This document shows, piece by piece, positions 7,814 through 13,895 of a stretch of 13,895 nucleotides of DNA (positions are counted from its first letter, which is position 1; each line of letters begins with the position of its first letter). This DNA comes from Opitutales bacterium. Lineage in GTDB: Bacteria; Verrucomicrobiota; Verrucomicrobiia; Opitutales; UBA9783. The position numbers and the translations under genes are program-made. The notes under the pieces are model-generated. The model did not search any database, was not told the DNA's origin, and saw only the letters and a program-made list of their open reading frames with translations. The stretch is from contig JAFVCI010000044.1 in assembly GCA_017479315.1 (NCBI GenBank), forward strand, positions 1 to 13,895, read 5' to 3'.

Positions 7814-9295
7814 CTAAATACCCTTTGTAAGAGTATGATATTCCTCTTTAAAATCATCCGTTAATTCCGGCTCTTTTACTTTCAGTGCATCGTAAATCTT
7901 CAGTCCGTATCCTTTCGTCACATTAATACCGTCCGTGAAAACATTCCACATAATCGCCTGGTAATAGAGGAACGCATCCAGGATCGCATCGCACCTGCCC
8001 GGAAGTCGCACATAGTTCGTAAAAACAGCCATATCGTGCTCATCTTTCGTAATATCCTCCTTTGCGGCTCCACGCTGCATCTTGTGCTTGTTTTTTGTAG
8101 TAAAATAAGGAAGTTTGTTAATTTGCTCTCTTGATTCTTCGACTTCCTTTTCCAACGCTTCAACTTCGTCTTTTTTGTTCGAAAATTCAACGCTACTTTC
8201 AGGGAGCGTGCGCAATTCCTCTCTTGCTATTCTTCGCTGATCAAGCGACCGATAGAATTGTTTTTCAAGTTCATTCCGATCTATTTTCAAGTTTGCATAT
8301 TTGTTCTGTGCATCTTGCCTTTTATTTTTTTCTTTCATTCTGAAAATTTTCGTAGCTTCCGAAAGTTCACCGACATCTTTTTCTCCTTTAAAAAACGGCA
8401 ACGCTTCTTTTTTTAGTTCCGCCGGAACTTCAATCTCCGTCATACGGGTAACACAGGCAGATGCATCTCTGCTCAATGTCCGAAGATCATCGATAAAGTC
8501 CCATGGTTGCATGGTCAGGGAGTTCAAATAATCGATCTCTTCTCCGGGCTTCAAAACCTTAAAATAGGACTCTGCAGAAGGGGTTCCGTGAATCGCCTTC
8601 GCTTTCTCCAATGTCCCTTCGTTCTTATATAAAAATTCACAAAATGTTCTCATGAAAGTATTATTTTTTTGGACTAACGTCGAATTCTCATCATCCGATT
8701 TCAACTCATTTTCCGCATCCCCTTTGGCAAAGGGCTTTAAAATTTCCGCAACAACCTTTAAATCGGGCTTGCGATCTTTCGTATTGAAATAATCGAAGAG
8801 ACCAAGCGTTTTCTCTGTACGTCGTTGAATGACAAACCTTGAAAGCCCCAAAATACGTCTTTCGAAAACATAAAAACATTCCAACAAAATCAGTGGATTA
8901 ACATCTTTGAATATCCATTCTCCATTTTTATCTTCAACTAAACCATACCACGCCTGTTCTGCATAATTAAAAACTTTACCATACAAATCCCGACTGAGTT
9001 CCAACAAAGACAACGATTTTTTCACAGGCACTTCGGGATCATCGTCCGTCACCGACATCATCTTCGCCGTAAACCCGGATACGATTTTCCGTACATCCGT
9101 ACAAAATTTCTCATACAAGTCTTCGTATGCTTTACCAAGGAACCAATAATCGTCGCAAACCGCCTTCGAAAATCCCCTCTCATCGGTGGACAATACGCTC
9201 AGCAGATCCTGTTCAAAATCCGCCTTTGAACTCCCCGTACACATGCCGATGCACACCGCAAACGGCAAAACTCCCCTGGAAAACATTTTTCTCAT
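7814..9295 (-). CDS. Exported coiled-coil protein of unknown function (493 aa), paralogue of the downstream gene
   Basis: The frame is open from 9376, but ATG 9295 is the better start: it gives a Sec signal peptide MRKMFSRGVL, a hydrophobic core, then GSSKA|DFEQDLL (cleavage after residue 25), matching the GLKA|DFEADLL site of the downstream paralogue. The 27 residues gained by starting at 9376 look like noise. ATG 9286 inside the signal peptide is a second possibility. The mature protein is helical and highly charged, with a long coiled-coil-like region at ~318-395 (EKQFYRSLDQRRIAREEL, then EVEALEKEVEESREQ). There are six cysteines after the signal peptide and no transmembrane helix. Ends in TAG at 7814, 20 bp before the next gene, so the two form an operon read from the 9296-9517 intergenic region. 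No enzymatic motif seen; possibilities include a structural, adhesin-like or secreted effector protein, none shown by the residues. Confidence 0.85.
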   Translation of the reverse strand: MRKMFSRGVLPFAVCIGMCTGSSKADFEQDLLSVLSTDERGFSKAVCDDYWFLGKAYEDLYEKFCTDVRKIVSGFTAKMMSVTDDDPEVPVKKSLSLLELSRDLYGKVFNYAEQAWYGLVEDKNGEWIFKDVNPLILLECFYVFERRILGLSRFVIQRRTEKTLGLFDYFNTKDRKPDLKVVAEILKPFAKGDAENELKSDDENSTLVQKNNTFMRTFCEFLYKNEGTLEKAKAIHGTPSAESYFKVLKPGEEIDYLNSLTMQPWDFIDDLRTLSRDASACVTRMTEIEVPAELKKEALPFFKGEKDVGELSEATKIFRMKEKNKRQDAQNKYANLKIDRNELEKQFYRSLDQRRIAREELRTLPESSVEFSNKKDEVEALEKEVEESREQINKLPYFTTKNKHKMQRGAAKEDITKDEHDMAVFTNYVRLPGRCDAILDAFLYYQAIMWNVFTDGINVTKGYGLKIYDALKVKEPELTDDFKEEYHTLTKGI

Positions 9296-9459
9296 CAGGA
9301 TCAATGATGGTGTGTATTTTTCGAAAGTGCAAGGAATTTCCGTTTTTTGAAATACGCGAAAAAAACAAACATACAATGCAAACTTTACTCGTTTTGTGCA
9401 TAAATTTCACCGCTTTTCCGGCATAAACAGACGAATTTCGCGGGTATCGGAACCTGTGG

Positions 9460-9480
9460 ACGGTACGGAAATTTTACCGT
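9460..9480. promoter_or_regulatory. Operator-like dyad in the divergent intergenic region
   Basis: Perfect 6-bp inverted repeat ACGGTA (9460-9465) and TACCGT (9475-9480) separated by 9 bp; the 21-bp overall size and centre spacing are typical of dimeric helix-turn-helix regulator sites. Its right arm ends on the first base of a perfect TTGACA box, so a bound protein would block the rightward promoter. No regulator gene is present in the window. A chance 6-bp dyad is possible. Confidence 0.35.
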
Positions 9481-9508
9481 TGACACAAAGCTTCTCTCTT
9501 AGAAAAAT
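9480..9508 (+). promoter_or_regulatory. Possible promoter for the HExxH gene pair
   Basis: TTGACA (9480-9485) is a perfect -35 hexamer. With a 17-bp spacer the -10 position is AAAAAT (9503-9508), a weak match in an A+T-rich stretch. Transcription would begin about 9515, only a few bases before ATG 9518. The -35 box is convincing, the -10 is not. The remaining intergenic sequence (9296-9459) must hold the leftward promoter, which I could not place. Confidence 0.35.
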
Positions 9509-9517
9509 TTAGGATGT

Positions 9518-11044
9518 ATGAAGATAAACTTCAAAACCATCGGTATTGTTACGGCGGTATCGACATTGCCGATTGTCAAAACACACGCATGGCCGTTTCT
9601 GACGCCGGAACAGCTCAAAGTCGCTCTGGAAGCAATTCAGCAGGAAAGCACGACCCGCAGTGATTTTCCGTTTAAAATTGAGAAAATCGAATACGCGAGC
9701 GACGGGTTGCCGAAACTCATAAAAGGTACCGGCATAACATCCGAATGCATTGATGCCGCACTGACGAAGCACATCAAACCGTTCAGTCTGAACATAAAAG
9801 ACAAAGCGAATTTGAGGGAAGCGGGCAAGCGGCTTGAGGCGCTCTCGAAAGAATTGTCCGTCGAAGATTTAAAAAAGCGCGATGTTAACACGGATCAATT
9901 GGAAAAACTCGGTATTAAGAAAGTACGCGAAATTACCTTCGATTCGATCCTGGAAAGTACATTTTTCAACAATGCGCAACGGGGAAAAGCCAAAGCATGG
10001 TTGGAGAATAAAGAGGAACTTGAGAGGGCGATTGAGGATTATGCGGATAACTATCCGTACGATTTACTTCAATTCCAATGCAACCTTCGCTGCGAAACGA
10101 ACACCGGCAAGACTAACGAAACTGTTTTAATTTGCAGTTGTATCATACCGAAAGGCGAGGAAAAAATATGCAAAACGGATTGGAGATTACCATGGCGCGA
10201 TGGATTTCGATACGTGATTGAGGAGCACCTCAAAAGCATGTTGCTTTACAAAAACGGCAAACAGAAGGTGATTTTGTTGCTTCTTTTGGATGAAGCAACG
10301 CCGAAAGAAGATCGTTTGAAATGGGGATATAACCACGATCATATCGACGGCACTTTTCAATCGGACAACTGTATTACTTTCAATCCCATCAGTACACAAC
10401 CGTTTTTGGGGTCGCATGAAATCGGTCATTATCTGCAAATGCACTTCGGGTTGGTTCAAACATCCGAAAACTATCAAACGAAATTTGCAAAGGAGTTGCT
10501 GTTGCTGAACAACGCTTATCTGGGAAACCCGATGCCGATTCCGACGGAAATGCGTGAGTATGCATCGATGGTTAACGGCTCGCTCTTTTGGAACTTCGAT
10601 AAGAATTATTTCGCATGTCCGAAACAGCTTTCTTTGAATGAAATTTTCGCCTACGTACAACTGCTAATCCGTTGGCAATCGACTGCCGAAATTTCCAATA
10701 TTCTCGGCGTTTATTTCAACGGCAATACGCTCTATCTGAATGCCCTTTCGGATATCCGCGAGCTGAAACACATTCGTTACACACACGGTCCAAAATCATG
10801 GGGCAATAAAATCTTCAAAGATTTGAGTACTTTGCCGAAAGGCATTCAAAATCTTTTACGGGATATTTTTTCGAAGGCGTCTCAGATGTCTTTGCCGAAG
10901 GACATGTTGGAACTTTTGTGTCGATTACACGGTCGTCCGTCCCAAGATGCACAAAACGTTGTGTGCGATTTTGACTGCAAAGACGACGAAGAGTGGAGGA
11001 CGCAGGTTAAACCCGTGATTTCGGGTTTTATCGAAGCCGAGTAG
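9518..11044 (+). CDS. Putative exported zinc metallopeptidase, HExxH type, novel family (508 aa)
   Basis: Starts at ATG 9518 with AGGA 3 nt upstream (close, weak). Sec signal peptide MKINFKTIGIVTAV, then PIVKTHA|WPF, cleaved after residue 24. Mature domains by eye: an N-terminal helical region; a segment at ~90-185 shared with the downstream paralogue (LSVEDLKKRDVNTDQLEKLG, VREITFDSILES, AIEDYADNYPYD); a strand YKNGKQKVILLLLLDEATP (~242-260); the zinc motif GSHEIGHYLQMHFGL with H300, E301 and H304; and a conserved C-terminal region with E391, the NGNTLYLNALSDIREL block, and a final VVCDFDC motif. HExxH supplies two zinc ligands and the general base in zincins; E391, 87 residues downstream and conserved in the paralogue, is a candidate third ligand (inference). 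Twelve cysteines follow the signal peptide, suggesting disulfides outside the cytoplasm. First gene of a two-gene operon, 43 bp before its paralogue. Substrate unknown; I recognise no MEROPS family. Confidence 0.85.
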   Translation: MKINFKTIGIVTAVSTLPIVKTHAWPFLTPEQLKVALEAIQQESTTRSDFPFKIEKIEYASDGLPKLIKGTGITSECIDAALTKHIKPFSLNIKDKANLREAGKRLEALSKELSVEDLKKRDVNTDQLEKLGIKKVREITFDSILESTFFNNAQRGKAKAWLENKEELERAIEDYADNYPYDLLQFQCNLRCETNTGKTNETVLICSCIIPKGEEKICKTDWRLPWRDGFRYVIEEHLKSMLLYKNGKQKVILLLLLDEATPKEDRLKWGYNHDHIDGTFQSDNCITFNPISTQPFLGSHEIGHYLQMHFGLVQTSENYQTKFAKELLLLNNAYLGNPMPIPTEMREYASMVNGSLFWNFDKNYFACPKQLSLNEIFAYVQLLIRWQSTAEISNILGVYFNGNTLYLNALSDIRELKHIRYTHGPKSWGNKIFKDLSTLPKGIQNLLRDIFSKASQMSLPKDMLELLCRLHGRPSQDAQNVVCDFDCKDDEEWRTQVKPVISGFIEAE

Positions 11045-11087
11045 TATATTTTCGAAAGCTTCCTTTTTTAATCAAACGGACAAATTG

Positions 11088-12905
11088 ATGAAAACAACAT
11101 TCAAAACCATCGGTGTTGTTACGGCAATGCAGGCATTATCGATCGCAAGTCATGCGGATATTCAGCACATCAGTACCTCTATGATGTTACCGGAGCTGAA
11201 TCAATTCCTGGAAAATTTGCGTACGGAGAGTCTAAAAAACCTGGAACCGTTGCGTGAAAAAATAGAAAAAACGAGATGTGTTTTTACGGCGCAAACGTAC
11301 GAGACATTCGAGGATTTTAGTGAAGATTACTACAAAGAGCTTCCAGCAGACAACGAGCAAGATAAAAAACAGAAAAAGAAACGAAAAGAAATCTTTCTGA
11401 AGGAACACAAACCCATCCCCGGGAAACCGAACACATATCTCGAGCTCTCGTCACATGAGGCCTATAACGTAGCCGGTGATGCACGTGACGCTCTTTGGAA
11501 GTTACCTTGGGAACAATCAACCGTTACGGAGATAAAATATAATGTCGACAACGAACCGATTTCCGTTGAAGCACTTCAGCATCCCCTCTTTTTCAGTATC
11601 GAAAGACCTCTCCTGGAACGGTCGGAACCGTTTCATTCGTATATGGTCGGAAAGTTAAGTCCGAAAGAAACCGCCGAGCGTTTGAATGCGTTTTCCAGGG
11701 AGCTTCCCCTGAGTGAATTAAAAGAACGCGGCGTCGAGATCGAACAACTAAAAGAGCTCGGGATCACGTCCGTCCGCGAGATGACGTTTGCTTCCATTTT
11801 GGAAAGTAAATTTTTCACCGACGAACAGCGGAAAAAAGCGAAAGCATTATTCAACAGTAAAGATGAGCTCGAGAAGGCGATTGAAACGTATGCCGAAGCC
11901 TATCCGTACGTACAAAAAACCGTCAAGGTTACATTTAAGCGACGATGCATTGCGGAAGAAAAGAAATGCAATTGGGATAATAAAACCTTCACATGGATCG
12001 ACGGCATTGACGAAGAACCTTTCAAACTTTCTTATTTGGCACGCAAATCCAAAGGTGAAATATCCGAAGATCAAAAGAAGATAGAAGCATGTTTGAAAAG
12101 TCTGTTGCCTTACAAAAACGGCAAAGAAAAAGTGATTTTACTGTTGCTTTTGGATGCAATTACGCCGCCTGAGTATCACTTAAAGTGGTTATGTGACAGT
12201 GAGTGCAGTTACGATGTGCGTGGCAATACATTCCGTGTTGATAATGCATGGTGTCTGTCTCACGAAGTCGGACATTATTTACAAACGCATTTGGGCTTGT
12301 ATCAAACATTCAGAGATTATCAAATACCCTTTGTGAAAAAGCTCCTGCAGCTTGAAAACAATCAGAAAGAGTATACGTCGATTACACCCTCGCACGACAT
12401 GTCAGAAGATATCGCGTTTTGCAACGCACCAGCCTTTTGGGGATTAAAAGATTTGTGTTTTCAAGGTCCGAAGAAACTTTCGGCAAAGAAATTTTTCGAA
12501 TGTTTTCAGCTGTGCGAGCGTTGGCATTCGGCCATGGAGGTTCCCAATATCCTTGGCATTTATTTCAATGGCAATACGCTTTATCTGAATGCGCTTTCAG
12601 ATATCCGCGAACTGAAACGCATCCGCTATACGCATCATAATCGAAAAAGCGAGAAAAGTATCGAAAACATGAAAAGTACCTTTAAGGAAGAAGCCGATAA
12701 AGCATTATTCGTGAAAATTGTCGAAGAAGCTTATCGATACCCCGTACCGACGAAGATATTAGCGTTGCTGTGTTTGTTGCATCGACGTTCGCGCGAAGAC
12801 GCACAAAATGCCGTGTGTGATTTCGATCTCTGTTACAGTAAAGAAGAGTGGAAAGAAAAGATTAAACCTTTGGTTTCGGATTTGATTGAAGCTGTACAAC
12901 CGTAA
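11088..12905 (+). CDS. Putative exported zinc metallopeptidase, HExxH type, paralogue of the preceding gene (605 aa)
   Basis: Start set at ATG 11088, not the TTG one codon earlier, because MKTTFKTIGVVTAM matches the start of the upstream paralogue (shared FKTIGxVTA). Signal peptide is cleaved after SIASHA (residue 23). Compared with the paralogue it carries about 100 extra residues near the N-terminus, including a lysine-rich patch at ~88-108 (DNEQDKKQKKKRK). It then follows the same order: LSELKERGVEIEQLKELG, VREMTFASILESKFF, YKNGKEKVILLLLLDAITP, zinc motif LSHEVGHYLQTHLGL (H392, E393, H396), RWHSAMEVPNILG with conserved E484, NGNTLYLNALSDIREL, and C-terminal AVCDFDLC. Spacing from HExxH to the conserved Glu is 88 residues here and 87 in the paralogue, supporting one fold. 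Fourteen cysteines follow the signal peptide. No transmembrane anchor is seen, so it is periplasmic or secreted. Ends in TAA, followed by a strong terminator. Activity and substrate are inferred from the motif only. Confidence 0.86.
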   Translation: MKTTFKTIGVVTAMQALSIASHADIQHISTSMMLPELNQFLENLRTESLKNLEPLREKIEKTRCVFTAQTYETFEDFSEDYYKELPADNEQDKKQKKKRKEIFLKEHKPIPGKPNTYLELSSHEAYNVAGDARDALWKLPWEQSTVTEIKYNVDNEPISVEALQHPLFFSIERPLLERSEPFHSYMVGKLSPKETAERLNAFSRELPLSELKERGVEIEQLKELGITSVREMTFASILESKFFTDEQRKKAKALFNSKDELEKAIETYAEAYPYVQKTVKVTFKRRCIAEEKKCNWDNKTFTWIDGIDEEPFKLSYLARKSKGEISEDQKKIEACLKSLLPYKNGKEKVILLLLLDAITPPEYHLKWLCDSECSYDVRGNTFRVDNAWCLSHEVGHYLQTHLGLYQTFRDYQIPFVKKLLQLENNQKEYTSITPSHDMSEDIAFCNAPAFWGLKDLCFQGPKKLSAKKFFECFQLCERWHSAMEVPNILGIYFNGNTLYLNALSDIRELKRIRYTHHNRKSEKSIENMKSTFKEEADKALFVKIVEEAYRYPVPTKILALLCLLHRRSREDAQNAVCDFDLCYSKEEWKEKIKPLVSDLIEAVQP

Positions 12906-12962
12906 TCCATTCAAAAATCATGGAAACATCCAAACACACTACAAACGGATGGCCTTGAAACA

Positions 12963-12990
12963 CAAAAAGCGGGCATAAGCCCGCTTTTTG
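12963..12990. terminator. Bidirectional rho-independent terminator
   Basis: Perfect 12-bp inverted repeat CAAAAAGCGGGC (12963-12974), loop ATAA, GCCCGCTTTTTG (12979-12990). The GC core GCGGGC/GCCCGC is flanked by A5 on one side and T5 on the other, so it works in both directions. It lies between the converging HExxH operon and ppdK and should end both transcripts. Confidence 0.95.
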
Positions 12991-13013
12991 CACGACATGA
13001 GATAACAAATTCT

Positions 13014-13895
13014 TCAATACGCCTGTTTCAACGCCGCCTGTGCACATGCCAAACACACGATCGGGATGCGTTTCGGAGCACAACTCACATAATCCAACCC
13101 GGCATTATGGAAAAATTCCACCGATCGCGGATCGCCGCCGTGTTCACCGCAAACACCCAATTCCATCTTCGGTTTGACGGAACGCGCGCGCTTCACGGCA
13201 AATTTGACCAATTCCCCTACTCCGTCGACGTCAACGGAAGCAAACGGATTTTGCGTGAAAATTTCGCAATCGGTATAAGCTTTGAAAAACTTCCCCATAT
13301 CATCACGACTGATGCCCAATGTTAACTGCGTTAAGTCGTTGGTTCCGAAACTGAAGAAATCGGCGACTTCGGCAATGTCCGCCGCACGTACCGTCGCACG
13401 CGGATTTTCAATCATCGTACCGAGTTGGTACGGAATTTCCGTTTTACGTTCGGCGCAGACATTTTTATGAATGTTGCGAATGACCTTCGCCTGATGTTCA
13501 AATTCCTTCACGAAACCGACCAACGGCAACATAATCTCAAGAGAGACTTTCATACCTGACTGCAGAACTTCCGCGGCGGCTTCGAAAATTGCCCGCGCCT
13601 GCATTTCGGTAATTTCGGGATACGAAATGCCCAAACGACAACCGCGATGCCCCAACATCGGATTTTGCTCCTTCAACGCATCGGAACGGCGCTTGATTTC
13701 TTCCGTCGACAAACCGATCGCCTTGGATAATTCCGCAATCGTTGCTTCATCGTGCGGCAAAAATTCGTGCAACGGCGGATCCAGAAGACGAATAATCACC
13801 GGATGCCCCTTCATGGCTTTAAAGATGCCGACGAAGTCTTCCCGTTGCAACGGAAGCAACTTATCCAGAGCTTTGCGGCGCGCCGCTTCGTTATC
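13014..13895 (-). CDS. ppdK: Pyruvate, phosphate dikinase, C-terminal 293 residues (gene leaves window)
   Basis: Interconverts pyruvate + ATP + phosphate and PEP + AMP + PPi in the cytoplasm; in anaerobes it often works glycolytically in place of pyruvate kinase. The frame is open from the right edge (DNEAARRKALDKLLPLQRED) to TGA at 13014, so about the last third of a usual 870-900-aa enzyme is seen: the PEP/pyruvate-binding TIM barrel. Recognisable motifs are IRLLDPPLHEFLP (Arg, equivalent to R561 of the Clostridium symbiosum enzyme), MLGHRGCRLG (R617), SLEIMLPLVGF, GTMIENPRA (Glu, E745), FFSFGTNDLTQ (Asn, N768), and GVCGEHGGDP with the catalytic Cys (C831; codon at 13151-13149). The C-terminus ends YVSCAPKRIPIVCLACAQAALKQAY, where the family usually has SPFRVPIARLAAAQA; the Phe-to-Lys and extra Cys changes are unusual but leave the catalytic set intact. 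It shares the bidirectional terminator with the converging HExxH operon. Confidence 0.96.
   Translation of the reverse strand, partial: DNEAARRKALDKLLPLQREDFVGIFKAMKGHPVIIRLLDPPLHEFLPHDEATIAELSKAIGLSTEEIKRRSDALKEQNPMLGHRGCRLGISYPEITEMQARAIFEAAAEVLQSGMKVSLEIMLPLVGFVKEFEHQAKVIRNIHKNVCAERKTEIPYQLGTMIENPRATVRAADIAEVADFFSFGTNDLTQLTLGISRDDMGKFFKAYTDCEIFTQNPFASVDVDGVGELVKFAVKRARSVKPKMELGVCGEHGGDPRSVEFFHNAGLDYVSCAPKRIPIVCLACAQAALKQAY

Noticed and set aside
9296..9376. N-terminal extension of the 493-aa protein to an ATG at 9376
   Set aside because: It would bury the signal peptide 27 residues inside the protein; the shared cleavage-site pattern with the paralogue favours ATG 9295.
10187..10660. Minus-strand frame of 157 codons inside the first HExxH gene
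   Set aside because: Lies wholly opposite the conserved zinc-motif region and has no start signal or recognisable domain.
1..13895. tRNA, rRNA, CRISPR arrays, insertion sequences, phage genes
   Set aside because: No cloverleaf-like sequence, regularly spaced repeats, transposase or integrase motifs, or terminal inverted repeats were found in either strand by reading.

Overview
The window looks like chromosomal DNA from an anaerobic or fermentative bacterium. It combines a full-length pyruvate:ferredoxin/flavodoxin oxidoreductase (nifJ) with the C-terminal third of pyruvate, phosphate dikinase (ppdK). Genes are tightly packed, the standard code fits (TAA, TAG and TGA all end genes), and clear Shine-Dalgarno sequences are mostly absent. 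The phylum cannot be fixed from this sequence. A host-associated anaerobe, for example from the Verrucomicrobiota/PVC side, would fit but is only a guess.

Layout. (1) 1-2424, minus strand: a compact three-gene operon of unrecognised proteins (116 aa, then 593 aa, then a gene running off the left edge). The 593-aa protein has a helix / alpha-beta domain / C-terminal helix layout reminiscent of type III secretion needle-tip proteins; this is a weak, structure-style inference. (2) 2425-2531: a short divergent promoter region. (3) 2532-6059, plus: nifJ, the only complete enzyme here that can be named with confidence. (4) 6249-9295, minus: two genes encoding diverged paralogues, each with a Sec signal peptide, alpha-helical and coiled-coil rich, of unknown function. 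(5) 9296-9517: a 222-bp divergent intergenic region with a 6-bp-arm dyad abutting a perfect TTGACA box. (6) 9518-12905, plus: two tandem paralogues, also with Sec signal peptides, each carrying an HExxH zinc-peptidase signature in a strongly conserved context. (7) 12963-12990: a perfect bidirectional rho-independent terminator. (8) 13014-13895, minus: the 3' part of ppdK, running off the right edge.

How the parts relate. nifJ and ppdK both act on the pyruvate node and point to PPi-linked glycolysis plus ferredoxin-dependent pyruvate oxidation. Between them lies an accessory island of four exported proteins arranged as two divergent pairs of duplicates. This island is the most novel part of the window: two helical exported proteins back-to-back with two putative exported zinc metallopeptidases that match no family I recognise. 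The left-hand operon may be a second, separate host-interaction locus.
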